In this document: piece by piece, positions 8,059 through 16,721 of the stretch
Layout: every line of letters begins with the position of its first letter
Position numbering within the stretch: the stretch's first letter is position 1
From: Gemmata sp.
GTDB lineage: Bacteria; Planctomycetota; Planctomycetia; Gemmatales; Gemmataceae
Assembly: GCA_025055115.1 (NCBI GenBank)
Contig: JANWYJ010000013.1
Location: 62,001 to 126,000, forward strand
Reading direction: 5' to 3'
DNA: 64,000 nt
Program-made: the position numbers and the translations under genes
The notes under the pieces: generated by a model
What the model was told of the DNA's origin: nothing
The model's input: only the letters and a program-made list of their open reading frames with translations
Database searches by the model: none

Positions 8059-9006
8059 ATGTTCGAGTTGTTGGCAATCCATCCAGCGGCCAGTGAGTTC
8101 GGGCAGTTCCTCATCCTAGGTTTGGTTCTTGGTTCCCTCTACGCCCTCATCGCCATCGGCTACACGATGGTTTACGGCATTATCGAACTGATCAATTTCG
8201 CTCACGGCGACCTGTTCATGCTTGGTTCGTTTTTAGCCTTAGGTATCGCGAGTGGCTTGGGCGTTCTGACGGCCGAGGCCGGGGTGGCCTGGATTGTGCT
8301 CACGATCGGCCTGATGCTCGTGGCCACACCGCTTTTTTGTGCCACGTTGAACGTCACCATCGATCGATTCATTTACCGTCCCTTGAGGAAATCGCCCAAG
8401 CTCACCGTCATCGTCTCAGCGATTGGCGTCAGCTTCATTTTCATGAATATTGGTCTATTTTGGCGGGGTGCGACCCCCGTGAAATTCCCAGATTTGATTG
8501 CCGACACGAATTTGATTGACGGAACAGGCTTACGCTTCACTTGGAAAGATGCCATGGTCGTAGGCATCACGGTGCCGACGATGATTGGCCTGACCGTGTT
8601 GGTCAAGTTCACCACGCTTGGCAAGGCCATGCGGGCCACCGCCCAAAACCCCCACGCCGCCCAATTGATGGGTATTCATGTGAATCGGGTCATCGCGGCC
8701 ACCTTCGCGATTGGCGGCGCTTTGGCGGGCATCGCCTCAGTGGTGTATGGGTTGTACATCAAGTCCGTGGATTACCAAATGGGATTCCAAAATGGCTTGT
8801 ATGCCTTCACAGCGGCGGTTCTGGGCGGTGTTGGGAACATCCCCGGCGCGGTGTTAGGGGGCTTGGTGATCGGTGTGGTGGGGGAATTGGGCAAAGCCTA
8901 CCTGGGGGCCAAATGGAGTGAAGCACTCATTTTTGGCATTCTGATCATCATTTTGTTATTTCGACCCACCGGGCTTCTGGGTGCACGAACCCGGGAGAAA
9001 GTATGA
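8059..9006 (+). CDS. livH: Branched-chain amino-acid-type ABC permease LivH
   Basis: A 315-residue inner-membrane permease with about eight hydrophobic segments. GLVLGSLYALIAIGYTMVYGIIELINFAHGDLFMLG is the family's signature first helices, and MRATAQNPHAAQLMGIHVNRVIAATFAIGGALAG contains the cytoplasmic EAA-like loop that docks to the ATPase. It forms the channel with LivM. Its stop overlaps the livM ATG by four bases (ATGA at 9003). Confidence 0.93.
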   Translation: MFELLAIHPAASEFGQFLILGLVLGSLYALIAIGYTMVYGIIELINFAHGDLFMLGSFLALGIASGLGVLTAEAGVAWIVLTIGLMLVATPLFCATLNVTIDRFIYRPLRKSPKLTVIVSAIGVSFIFMNIGLFWRGATPVKFPDLIADTNLIDGTGLRFTWKDAMVVGITVPTMIGLTVLVKFTTLGKAMRATAQNPHAAQLMGIHVNRVIAATFAIGGALAGIASVVYGLYIKSVDYQMGFQNGLYAFTAAVLGGVGNIPGAVLGGLVIGVVGELGKAYLGAKWSEALIFGILIIILLFRPTGLLGARTREKV

Positions 9007-10139
9007 GTCTTGGGCGCATGTGGGTGCTGCTGCTGTTTGTGGCACTGGCCGTTTATCCGTTTTTACCGTTGGCCGAAGCCAACCGCGGTGAGCAGTTCAC
9101 CATTCTGTTCATCTATGCCATCTTGGCGTTAGGTCTGAACGTGGTGATGGGTTATGCAGGGTTACTCCATCTGGGGATTGCTGCTTTTTTCGGCATCGGT
9201 GCCTATACTGTAGGCATTCTCACAGTTCCTTTCTTGCCGTTTCAACAGAGTTTCCTCGTCGCGGCCTTGGCGGCCGTCGTGGTCAGTGCCGCGGTCGGGA
9301 TTGCCGTCACCGCCCCCATCCTGCGACTTCGCGGCGATTACTTCGCCCTCGTCACGCTCGGTCTAGGCCTCATCACCCTTTATGCCATCCGCAACCTAGA
9401 TGCCATTACGGAAGGCACCAAGGGTATGAACCCTATCGAAGCCGGCCCCCTGCCAGGCATTCCCGACACTGTGGATATGAGCGCCTGGCGCTTGCGGCCG
9501 GATTGGAGCATGCGCTGGTACAAATACCCGTATCTCTATTTTCTCAGTTTGGGTACCTTGGCCGTTGTGATGCTGCTTTTGCGGAATTTGGAGGCATCGC
9601 GACTGGGGCGGGCGTGGGTGGCCTTACGAGAAGATGAACTGGCCTCCGCGTGTATGGGGCTGAACCCCGCACGGCTGAAGCTGGCGGCCGTGGCCTTGGG
9701 GGCGGGGCTGGCTGGGTTAGCCGGAGCCTTCTACGCGATGGCCCTGCGCACCACCGGCAACCCCCAAGCCTACGATTTCACTCTCTCTATCATCATGGTC
9801 TGCTGTGTCATCTTGGGTGGCCTGGGCAATCGCTCAGGTGTGCTGTTGGGAACTTTCATCCTCATGGGCTTCGACCGCATCATCACCAACATTCTCGACA
9901 ACGAACTCCAAGCTCTGCAACAGCGACTCAATCTCGGTTTTGGTGGCCAAGCGTATACTAAAGTCAGCGGATGGAAACTGATGATTTTCGGGACTGTCCT
10001 GATCCTGATGATGCGCTTCCGGCCCGAGGGGCTATTGCCGGAAGCCCGTCATCAGCGGGAGTTGCACCCCGAAGTCGCAGAAGCCCAGGGTGAAGCGGCG
10101 GCCAAGATCGAAGCGGGCGAAACCATCCGCGACAAATAG
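9003..10139 (+). CDS. livM: Branched-chain amino-acid-type ABC permease LivM
   Basis: A 378-residue inner-membrane permease. YAILALGLNVVMGYAGLLHLGIAAFFGIGAY and LRLRGDYFALVTLGLG are typical LivM helices; REDELASACMGLNPARLKLAAVALGAGLAGLAGAFYA is the ATPase-docking loop and following helix. It has a hydrophilic tail (about 30 residues after PEGLLPEA). It overlaps livH by four bases and is followed after 16 bases by livG. Confidence 0.93.
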   Translation: MSLGRMWVLLLFVALAVYPFLPLAEANRGEQFTILFIYAILALGLNVVMGYAGLLHLGIAAFFGIGAYTVGILTVPFLPFQQSFLVAALAAVVVSAAVGIAVTAPILRLRGDYFALVTLGLGLITLYAIRNLDAITEGTKGMNPIEAGPLPGIPDTVDMSAWRLRPDWSMRWYKYPYLYFLSLGTLAVVMLLLRNLEASRLGRAWVALREDELASACMGLNPARLKLAAVALGAGLAGLAGAFYAMALRTTGNPQAYDFTLSIIMVCCVILGGLGNRSGVLLGTFILMGFDRIITNILDNELQALQQRLNLGFGGQAYTKVSGWKLMIFGTVLILMMRFRPEGLLPEARHQRELHPEVAEAQGEAAAKIEAGETIRDK

Positions 10140-10155
10140 CACAGCGAGACGGCCA

Positions 10156-11193
10156 ATGGCGGTGTTAGAAGTTCACAAGCTGACCATGCGTTTCGGCGGT
10201 ATCACGGCCGTCAACAACGTGGATTTGACAATCCATCCGGGGGAGATTTTCTCCCTGATTGGTCCCAATGGTGCGGGCAAAACGACCGTCTTCAATGCCA
10301 TCACCGGGATTTACGAACCCACCGGAGGAGAAATCCGTTTCAACAATCAGCCGATTGTCCAGCCACTGACAGCGCGCACGTTTGTCTTTGCCCTGTTTGT
10401 GGGCATTACGGCTGGTTTGTTGCTGATGATTTTAGCAGTCAATATCGAAGCCTTGTGGCAAACAGCCATCCGCGACAACTTCAAGGGCAAAGACGAACCG
10501 TTTGACTGGGGCCAAGCCTTCGCCGATGCCGGCTCGCACATCGCCGGGCGTGGTGATCGGGCCGCCGCGGGCTTCGGTATCGGCCTGATTCTCGGTGTTG
10601 CCGGAACTCTCGCCAGTTGGCGGCGAGCACGCCATGCCCCCGACTTCATCATGCGCGGCGGGATTGCTCGCACCTTCCAAAATATCCGTTTGTTCCAATC
10701 CATGACAGTTCTCGAAAATGTCCTGGTGGGCATGACGCGCGATCTAACCGCCCATCCCTTGCTGTCGGCCCTTAACCTCGGCTCCCACCAACAACAAGAA
10801 CGCGACGCCGAACGTCGCGCTGCCGAAATCTTGGCTTTCGTCGGCCTGGCCGGCAAACACAACGAACTGGCCAAAAACCTGCCCTACGGTGATCAACGAC
10901 GCCTCGAAATTGCCCGAGCGCTGGCTACCCGGCCGCAACTGCTGCTTCTCGATGAACCCGCCGCGGGTATGAACCCCAGCGAAACGGCGGAACTGATGCA
11001 GCTGATTCGCACAATTCGCGATCGGGGTATCACTGTGATGCTGATCGAACACCATATGAACCTCGTCATGGGTATTTCCGACCGTGTGGCTGTGTTGAAT
11101 TTTGGTGTCAAGATCGCCGAAGGCCCTCCCGCGGAAGTCTGCCGCAATCCAAAAGTGATTGAAGCTTATTTGGGTCAGGAGGAAGTGTCGTGA
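10156..11193 (+). CDS. livG: LivG-type ABC ATPase with an inserted hydrophobic domain
   Basis: A 345-residue ATPase from ATG 10156; typical LivG is about 255. Walker A GPNGAGKT is at 36-43, Q-loop ARTFQNIRLF at 171-180, signature LPYGDQRRLE at 242-251, Walker B LLLLDEPAAGMNP from 262 and the H-loop His near 299. About 100 extra residues (66-167) sit between Walker A and the Q-loop. They hold two hydrophobic stretches (about 76-97 and 138-154) around a charged segment, so this subunit may itself be membrane-attached. The TGA stop overlaps a GTG that starts a mini-ORF. Confidence 0.88.
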   Translation: MAVLEVHKLTMRFGGITAVNNVDLTIHPGEIFSLIGPNGAGKTTVFNAITGIYEPTGGEIRFNNQPIVQPLTARTFVFALFVGITAGLLLMILAVNIEALWQTAIRDNFKGKDEPFDWGQAFADAGSHIAGRGDRAAAGFGIGLILGVAGTLASWRRARHAPDFIMRGGIARTFQNIRLFQSMTVLENVLVGMTRDLTAHPLLSALNLGSHQQQERDAERRAAEILAFVGLAGKHNELAKNLPYGDQRRLEIARALATRPQLLLLDEPAAGMNPSETAELMQLIRTIRDRGITVMLIEHHMNLVMGISDRVAVLNFGVKIAEGPPAEVCRNPKVIEAYLGQEEVS

Positions 11194-11278
11194 GTGCCGC
11201 TTCCGCGTCGAACCAAGCCGCAACAGAGAAACGTGAAGCTTATTTGGGTCAGGAGGAAGTGTCGTGAGTGCCGCTTCC
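11160..11278. repeat. 45-bp duplication of the livG/livF junction
   Basis: Bases 11160-11204 and 11234-11278 are identical, with a 29-base unique spacer. Each copy holds the end of livG, a GGAGG ribosome-binding site, the GTGA stop/start overlap and the first codons of livF. Confidence 0.97.
11190..11267 (+). CDS. 25-residue mini-ORF made by the junction duplication
   Basis: GTG 11190 overlaps the livG stop (GTGA). The frame stays open for 25 codons through the spacer and ends at TGA 11265-11267, which overlaps the livF GTG (11264), again as GTGA. Its N-terminus copies the start of LivF (MSAAS) and its C-terminus copies the end of LivG (EAYLGQEEVS). It has a proper GGAGG site. It would be translated if ribosomes couple from livG to livF; whether the peptide matters is unknown. 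Confidence 0.45.
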   Translation: MSAASASNQAATEKREAYLGQEEVS

Positions 11279-11986
11279 CCCCTGTTGGTCGTGGAAAACC
11301 TCGAAGCCGGATATGGGCCTATCAACGTTCTGCATCGTCTCAGCTTGACTGTGCACAGCGGCGAGATCGTCACGATGATCGGGGCCAACGGCGCTGGCAA
11401 AACGACGACACTCAATACCATCTGTGGCCTCGTCAAAGCGCGCGCCGGGCGCATCGTCTTCAACGGCCATGATCTTACCACTGTCCCGCCCCACCACATT
11501 GTTCGTCTGGGTTTGACACAAAGCCCGGAAGGTCGAAAAATCTTCCCACGTCTGACGGTGCGCGAAAACCTAGAAATGGGCGCGTACACGCGCACGGACC
11601 CCGAGGGTGTCGAGGCCGATATCCAAAAATGGTACAAAATGTTTCCCATTCTGGAGAAGCGGCAATCGCAATTGGGCGGTCTCCTATCCGGGGGCGAGCA
11701 ACAGATGTTGGCCATTGCCCGGGCACTGATGGCGCGGCCGAAATTGTTGCTCTTAGATGAACCTTCCTTGGGCTTGGCCCCCCAGGTGGTGGTGCAAATC
11801 TTCGCAGTGATTCGAGACTTGAATCAGCAAGGGGTGTCTGTGTTGTTGGTTGAACAGAATGCCCGCATGGCGTTGAAGATCGCGCATCGGGGATATGTTT
11901 TGGAAACAGGCCGTATCATCTGCACCGACCGGGCCGAGGTACTCCTTCACGATCCGCGGATTCGGCAAGCCTACCTTGGTGAGTGA
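11264..11986 (+). CDS. livF: Branched-chain amino-acid-type ABC ATPase LivF
   Basis: A 240-residue ATPase, normal LivF length. Start GTG 11264 follows GGAGGAAG. Walker A GANGAGKT, Q-loop TQSPEGRKIFPRLTVRENL, signature LSGGEQQMLAIARALM and Walker B LLLLDEPSLGLAP are all present. Unlike its partner LivG it has no insertion. The last codons and stop (YLGE) are repeated in diverged form about 115 bases downstream, at 12091-12127. Confidence 0.95.
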   Translation: MSAASPLLVVENLEAGYGPINVLHRLSLTVHSGEIVTMIGANGAGKTTTLNTICGLVKARAGRIVFNGHDLTTVPPHHIVRLGLTQSPEGRKIFPRLTVRENLEMGAYTRTDPEGVEADIQKWYKMFPILEKRQSQLGGLLSGGEQQMLAIARALMARPKLLLLDEPSLGLAPQVVVQIFAVIRDLNQQGVSVLLVEQNARMALKIAHRGYVLETGRIICTDRAEVLLHDPRIRQAYLGE

Positions 11987-12127
11987 TCGCCCCCTACCCA
12001 TTCATGGCGGCCAACTGATGATGGCATCGCCGCCAACTGATGATGGCATGGCCGCCAACTGATGATGGCCTCAAATGGCGAATTTTTAAGCTCGGTGAGT
12101 GATCGGCTCCCGGCCATTCATAGCTGC
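11977..12127. repeat. Three-copy 22-bp array inside a longer duplication
   Basis: Units starting GCCAACTGATGATGGC lie at 12010-12031, 12032-12053 and 12054-12070. They are flanked by two diverged copies of the livF 3' end (about 11977-12011 and 12091-12127, both containing GGTGAGTGATCG and CCATTCAT). Confidence 0.85.
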
Positions 12128-12222
12128 CCACAAGCCCTCAGCAGAACCTAAACCCCGAATATGATTCCACTTAGAGCTTGTGGCCAGCACCATAACAACC
12201 CTGGAAGCAGGGGAAATAGCCG

Positions 12223-13347
12223 ATGACGATTCAGCGCCTGACGACAGATCATCTTCGCATTCCTCTGCCGCGAACGTCACGGATCGCGCTCACCGCCCCC
12301 CGCCCGCGACCATTCGATCACGTGGAGCTGATTCTCGTTCATCTGGAAACAGCCAACGGTGTCTCGGGTTTGGGTCTCACCTACACCCTCGGGCCGGGGG
12401 CTGCTGCGATCCGCTCACTGATCGATACGGAGCTAGCCCCTCTCATCCGCGGCGAAGACCCACACGCCACGGACCGACTCTTCCGATGTGTCGAATCCCG
12501 CTTCGCCGCGACAACCGGTTTCCGAGGACTTGTCGCCCGAGCGTATTGTGCTATTGACATCGCGTTGTGGGATCTGCGTGCCAAGGCAGCGGACGTACCT
12601 TTGGCGCAACTCTTGGGTCACGCCAAGTCAGCTGCAGGTTTTGTGGTTTCCCCCGTAGCCGTTGGGAATAACGACCCGCAGGAGGTACTCCAGGCTGCTA
12701 AGACCCTGCTGCAACAAGGTGCCACCGGGCTTCGTGTGGAAATGACTAACACTGAGGACCTTCAGTCACAGGCGGATCAGTTACGGGAAATCCAAGACCA
12801 ACTCGGCGCGGATATCTGGCTGGGTGTCGCCGCGGCTGGACGCTTCGACCTGGCGACCGCCTTGGCGCTCAGTCACTTCTTCGACGACATCGGCGTGGAC
12901 CTCTTTGAAGACCCCCTGCCCGACCACGATCACACCGGCTACCAACGGCTCTGTCATAAGGCGGAAATCCCCATCGCCGTGGGTTCCCATTTCGACGCCC
13001 CGGAACAATTCTGGGCAGTGATTCGAGCGGGCGACATTCGCGTCATTCGCCCTGATGTGTGCCGATTGGGAGGGATAACACCACTGGTGTCGATCGCCAG
13101 GGTCGCAGAAGCCTTTGATGTGGCTGTCATGCCGGTGCGGTTGCCGGAAGTGGGGGTTCACCTGGCCTGCGGCCTGCCCGTGGTGCCGCACGTCGATTAC
13201 GTTCCCTGGTTTCAAGAGCTTTTCCCCGCCGCACTGAGGATCGAACGTGGGAAAATCGTACCTGCGCCCGAACCGGGGTTAGGACTCCAACTTCATGAAC
13301 CCACCGCCGCCCTGTTTCGAGTGAACGGAGCGCAACGGTCCGAGTGA
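12223..13347 (+). CDS. Enolase-superfamily (mandelate racemase/muconate lactonizing) protein, catalytic residues degraded
   Basis: A 374-residue protein with the two-domain enolase-superfamily fold: an N-terminal capping domain to about 125 and then the barrel. AGGGGA precedes the ATG. The usual KxK general base region reads GLRVEM. The DxN metal ligand strand reads LGVAAAGRF; the second ligand is kept (FEDPLP), but the third (GEN in relatives) reads AVGSHF. Thus two of three magnesium ligands and the catalytic lysines are missing. It may be a non-catalytic member or have a changed chemistry. A 22-bp duplication sits on its stop codon. Confidence 0.75.
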   Translation: MTIQRLTTDHLRIPLPRTSRIALTAPRPRPFDHVELILVHLETANGVSGLGLTYTLGPGAAAIRSLIDTELAPLIRGEDPHATDRLFRCVESRFAATTGFRGLVARAYCAIDIALWDLRAKAADVPLAQLLGHAKSAAGFVVSPVAVGNNDPQEVLQAAKTLLQQGATGLRVEMTNTEDLQSQADQLREIQDQLGADIWLGVAAAGRFDLATALALSHFFDDIGVDLFEDPLPDHDHTGYQRLCHKAEIPIAVGSHFDAPEQFWAVIRAGDIRVIRPDVCRLGGITPLVSIARVAEAFDVAVMPVRLPEVGVHLACGLPVVPHVDYVPWFQELFPAALRIERGKIVPAPEPGLGLQLHEPTAALFRVNGAQRSE

Positions 13348-13362
13348 ACGGAGCGCAACGGT
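13318..13362. repeat. 22-bp tandem duplication at a stop codon
   Basis: CGAGTGAACGGAGCGCAACG plus two bases occurs at 13318-13339 and 13341-13362 (period 23). The period is not a multiple of three, so the second copy supplies the in-frame TGA (13345-13347) that ends the enolase-superfamily gene. Without it the frame would continue. Confidence 0.95.
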
Positions 13363-13425
13363 TGCAATCGGCCGCCATTTGGCATATCACTACGGCACCC
13401 GATTCACTCCCGAGGACTTGTCGCT

Positions 13426-13890
13426 ATGAGCAGCCCAGAAAAACGGATTCAGGAACTGCATCTGACTCTTCCCCCGGCCCCCAAACCCGTCGCGGTCTAC
13501 AAAACCGCGGTGAAAATGGGCCACCTGCTGTTTGTGTCCGGCCACGGACCCTTAAAAGCCGACAAAACGATGATCACTGGCCGAGTTGGCCAAGACCTCA
13601 CAACCGAGCAGGGCAAAGAAGCGGCACGGCAGACCGGATTGGCCATTCTCGCCACCGTGCGCGAAACCCTCGGTTCGTTGGACAAGGTGAAGCGGCTGCT
13701 GAAAACCTACGGCATGGTGAATTGCACCGATGATTTCCTCGACCAACCCAAGGTTATAAACGGTTTTTCTGAGTTGATGCGCGATGTTTTCGGGGAAGAT
13801 GGTGTGGGTGCCCGCAGCGCCGTAGGTCACAACTCTTTGCCAGGAAATATCGCCGTGGAGATCGAGTGTATTTTTGAAGTGGAAGCGTAG
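13426..13890 (+). CDS. RidA/YjgF/YER057c/UK114 family protein
   Basis: A 154-residue protein. RidA relatives hydrolyse reactive imine/enamine intermediates from amino-acid metabolism as trimers in the cytosol. VKMGHLLFVSGHGPL, ARQTGLAILATVRETLGSLDKVKRLLKTYGMVN and the end ARSAVGHNSLPGNIAVEIECIFEVEA fit the family, with an arginine and the closing glutamates in expected places. It belongs to the longer-loop subgroup rather than canonical RidA. GAGGAC lies about eight bases before the ATG. Confidence 0.88.
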   Translation: MSSPEKRIQELHLTLPPAPKPVAVYKTAVKMGHLLFVSGHGPLKADKTMITGRVGQDLTTEQGKEAARQTGLAILATVRETLGSLDKVKRLLKTYGMVNCTDDFLDQPKVINGFSELMRDVFGEDGVGARSAVGHNSLPGNIAVEIECIFEVEA

Positions 13891-13892
13891 TT

Positions 13893-13941
13893 CCGCGAAC
13901 TTCCAAGCTTCGCGGGCGGGTTCGGCGAAGTTCTAGCTTCC
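13893..13941. repeat. Hairpin and diverged duplication after the RidA gene
   Basis: CCGCGAA at 13893-13899 pairs with TTCGCGG at 13909-13915. A related stretch follows about 31 bases later (GCGAAGTTCTAGCTTC). No U-tract follows the stem, so a terminator call is weak. Confidence 0.4.
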
Positions 13942-14006
13942 CAAGGCCGGTTATCAATGATTCCCTCGGTTGGCCGCGAAGAACCCGGCCGACCGATCCC
14001 ATGAGA

Positions 14007-14417
14007 TCATTCGTTCAGGTGAGTCAGCAAAGAATGCAGGTCGTCGCTGACTGTGGCATAGACTCCCCCCACAAATCGGGCAAACCGCTCCTGTTGGGGC
14101 GTTCGCTCAGCGCCCACAACGATGACCCTTAGAAACGGCCAGGATTGCAACATTTTCGCACACGCCAAATAGCCGCTTTCGTCCCCTTGAGACTCTGGAA
14201 AGACCACGACATGGGGGTGTAACTCCGATATAGCCTGATCGACGTCGTGTTCTGGGCCGACGATGTGAACTTCCCAGCCGCGATGCCGCAACCGCTTGGC
14301 CATCCGACGCATGGTTGTGCCATCCCCGACCATAACAACGCGTTTGGCGCGATGGGGGCTGGTACCACAAGCGCTCCAACGGGCCGTGCAACCGGCAGAC
14401 GCAGTGTTTCTTGTCAT
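14007..14417 (-). CDS. CheY-like pseudo-receiver protein
   Basis: A 136-residue protein from ATG 14417 (AGGAG three to four bases upstream). It looks like a response-regulator receiver fold: first strand RVVMVGDGTTMRRMAKRLRHRGWEVHIVG, third strand HPHVVVFPESQGDESG and fourth strand LRVIVVGAE. The phospho-acceptor aspartate at the end of strand three is not evident, and no output domain is attached. It is probably a phosphorylation-independent receiver-like domain. Function unknown. Confidence 0.55.
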   Translation of the reverse strand: MTRNTASAGCTARWSACGTSPHRAKRVVMVGDGTTMRRMAKRLRHRGWEVHIVGPEHDVDQAISELHPHVVVFPESQGDESGYLACAKMLQSWPFLRVIVVGAERTPQQERFARFVGGVYATVSDDLHSLLTHLNE

Positions 14418-14484
14418 AATCTCCTCGTGCGATGTTCGGCCTTCGGGGATCAACGCTTGCTATCCTGTCATTCGTCACACAGAC

Positions 14485-14552
14485 GAAGAACTTGCGCCCA
14501 TCGCGAGTAAAATTCCCAGAAGAACTAGCACCCATCGCCAGCAGAATTCCAA
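14485..14552. repeat. 34-bp tandem duplication (diverged)
   Basis: Units at 14485-14518 and 14519-14552 both run GAAGAACT...CGCCCATCGC/CACCCATCGC...AATTCC with several differences. This is the only structure I see in the 14418-14797 gap besides the promoter regions of the flanking divergent genes. Confidence 0.75.
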
Positions 14553-14797
14553 CCCACTGGGCAATCCCCCCGAAGATCGCCGATCCGAACAATCATTCCC
14601 AGGAATACTACTTGCATGCACCATGGCGTGGGGTTAGAACCACATCGCGTAGCGGGAATCACCCGGCCGCTAACGCCTATTCACGGTACTATTGGACCCA
14701 CGATCTGTCGATGTCCGTAGCAGCCGTGCGTGATTTCCTACAATACTCCGCATCGGTGAATTTCTTTCACGGACTTGGGCTTCGATGAGGACCCACT

Positions 14798-15742
14798 ATG
14801 GCCAAAGCACGCATTTCGATTGGTACATGGGCCTATCTGTTCAACCAAGAACAGCCCACGAACGATTTCCATGTGATTTTGCACAAGTTGCATGACCTGG
14901 GGTACGATGGTGTCGAACTTGGCAGCTTTGGTCCGCATCCCAGCCCTGTTTCCTACCCGACCAAAGCCAGTCGGCAAAAGTTACGCCAAGAAATCACCGA
15001 TCATGGCTTGGCCTTGTCAGGAATTGCAGTCGATTTGTGGTCCTTCAAAAATCCGGGGACGTCCATTGTCGACGAGAACCCCGCCGCGTATCTGACGGCC
15101 TTTCTTGGTTGGTGTACATTCGCTTCGGATCTGGGCGTCCGAACGATTCGCGTCGATACAGTGTTGCCCCCGAATTACTTTGAAAGCGATCCGGAAGGGA
15201 AAAAGATCGGGGCGGCGGCCGGGATGGAACGCATTGCGGCCGCATGGGACAAAGCCAGCAAGATGGCCGCGGATTTCGGCATGAACATCTGTTGGGAGTT
15301 TGAACCGGGCTTTGTTTTCAACAAACCGAGCGAAATTCTGAAGTTGGTAGACATGGTGCGCGCGAAGGGCAACCCGAATTTCGGTGTCCTCTACGATACG
15401 TGTCATGCGTACATGTGTGCGGTGGTCGGTGCCAACCAAACCGGAGAGAAAGAAACGCTGCCTGGAGGCGAACTGGAGCTTTTGGAGAAGCTCCACGGGA
15501 AAGTGACGCACGTTCACATGATCGACAGTGATGGAAGTCTCAACGAACACAATACGTCAACCCACAACCCCTTTGGCACCGGCAAGCTCGATTTCGACAA
15601 ACTCGCTCCGGCGTTGCTCCGAGCTGGCGTGCCCCACGATTGGTGGTGCGTCGATTTGTGCTTCTGGCCCAACGCTTGGGATGTAACCGCCCAGAGCAAG
15701 AAATATTTGGACCAACTGCGGGCCAAATACGCTGCGGCCTAA
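14798..15742 (+). CDS. Sugar phosphate isomerase/epimerase (TIM barrel)
   Basis: A 314-residue xylose-isomerase-like barrel protein. ISIGTWAYLFNQ, LGYDGVELGSFGPHP, ICWEFEPGFVF, NFGVLYDTCHAYM and VTHVHMIDSDGSLNEH place the metal-binding Glu, Asp, His and Glu positions of the AP-endonuclease-2/sugar-isomerase family. GATGAGG precedes the ATG. Members act on diverse sugars or inositols; the substrate is not clear. It lacks a signal peptide and so is cytoplasmic. Confidence 0.85.
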   Translation: MAKARISIGTWAYLFNQEQPTNDFHVILHKLHDLGYDGVELGSFGPHPSPVSYPTKASRQKLRQEITDHGLALSGIAVDLWSFKNPGTSIVDENPAAYLTAFLGWCTFASDLGVRTIRVDTVLPPNYFESDPEGKKIGAAAGMERIAAAWDKASKMAADFGMNICWEFEPGFVFNKPSEILKLVDMVRAKGNPNFGVLYDTCHAYMCAVVGANQTGEKETLPGGELELLEKLHGKVTHVHMIDSDGSLNEHNTSTHNPFGTGKLDFDKLAPALLRAGVPHDWWCVDLCFWPNAWDVTAQSKKYLDQLRAKYAAA

Positions 15743-15779
15743 CTGCAAGCCAAACTTGGAGTTAAGACAAACTCTGTTG

Positions 15780-15831
15780 GGACGGGCCGGATGACACAGT
15801 GATAGCGCCGGCCGGCGCTACTGGCCCGTCC
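15780..15831. other. Compound hairpin with nested palindrome
   Basis: GGACGGGCC at 15780-15788 pairs with GGCCCGTCC at 15823-15831. Inside it, TAGCGCCGGCCGGCGCTA (15803-15820) is a perfect 18-bp palindrome. It lies between the sugar isomerase and the esterase and may end transcription of the former, but there is no U-tract. The core TAGCGCCGGC recurs at about 62835. Confidence 0.6.
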
Positions 15832-15877
15832 GCGCCCAGCGTGGATGTAACGACCGCTAGCCTAAGAAGTTCCGCCC

Positions 15878-16597
15878 ATGCGTCGCGAATACCACCGATG
15901 GTGGAGTCCTGCACTGCACCGCGACATGGAATTGCTGGAATTCGGCCACGCCGGCGCGCGGGTGATTGTCTTTCCGACATCCCAAGCCCGGTTCTATGAA
16001 TGGGAAGACCGCGGCATGGTGGCTGCCGTCGCGGGGATGATTGCTCAGGGTTGGTTTCATGTCATTTGCGTGGATAGTGTCGATGCGGAAAGTTGGTACG
16101 CTTCTCATCTGCCCACAGCGGCGCGGATTGCGCGGCATGAGCAATACACGGCCTATGTCATGAACGAAGTCCTCCCGTGGGCGCGCTGGCGGAATCACCA
16201 CCCCTTCACTATTTTCACTGGGGCTAGTTTCGGCGGGTTCCATGCCTTGTCGATGGGGCTGCGGTATCCCAACCAAGTTCACCGCATCCTCAGTCTGAGC
16301 GGATTGACCGACATCAAGAGGTTCTTGGGAGGCTTTTATAACGAAGGGGTCTATTTTCAGAACCCCGTCGATTTCATACCCAACGAACATGATGATTGGC
16401 GGCTCCAACATCTCCGCCAACAAGATATCATCCTGACCGTAGGCCGCGACGACCCCTTACTCAACCAGAACCGCGAACTTTCCGGCAAGTTGTGGCATCG
16501 AGGGATCGGTAATGCTCTCCGCGAATGGGACGGTTTCGCCCACGATTGGCCCGTCTGGCAGCAACAACTCCGGATGTATCTTGGTGGTCATGATTGA
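15878..16597 (+). CDS. Putative esterase (alpha/beta hydrolase)
   Basis: A 239-residue alpha/beta hydrolase of the D-esterase-like group. The nucleophile elbow is GASFGGFHA near residue 113. The acid is probably in the VGRDDPLL turn and the base is His in FAHDWPVW near 225. There is no signal peptide. It opens a run of same-strand genes with two ATP-grasp proteins and a GCS2 ligase; in such clusters a hydrolase may cleave or transfer a thioester or peptide product. The ribosome-binding site is weak. Confidence 0.75.
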   Translation: MRREYHRWWSPALHRDMELLEFGHAGARVIVFPTSQARFYEWEDRGMVAAVAGMIAQGWFHVICVDSVDAESWYASHLPTAARIARHEQYTAYVMNEVLPWARWRNHHPFTIFTGASFGGFHALSMGLRYPNQVHRILSLSGLTDIKRFLGGFYNEGVYFQNPVDFIPNEHDDWRLQHLRQQDIILTVGRDDPLLNQNRELSGKLWHRGIGNALREWDGFAHDWPVWQQQLRMYLGGHD

Positions 16598-16721
16598 AAG
16601 GGAAGGGATCGCCGGATGACGAGTTGGGGGGCGATAATCCGACATTGTTCATCATCATTGTAATCAATCTGCGTTTCCATCACTCGGGGATTGGGTACGA
16701 ACTTCCAGTGAGGGCGATTCG

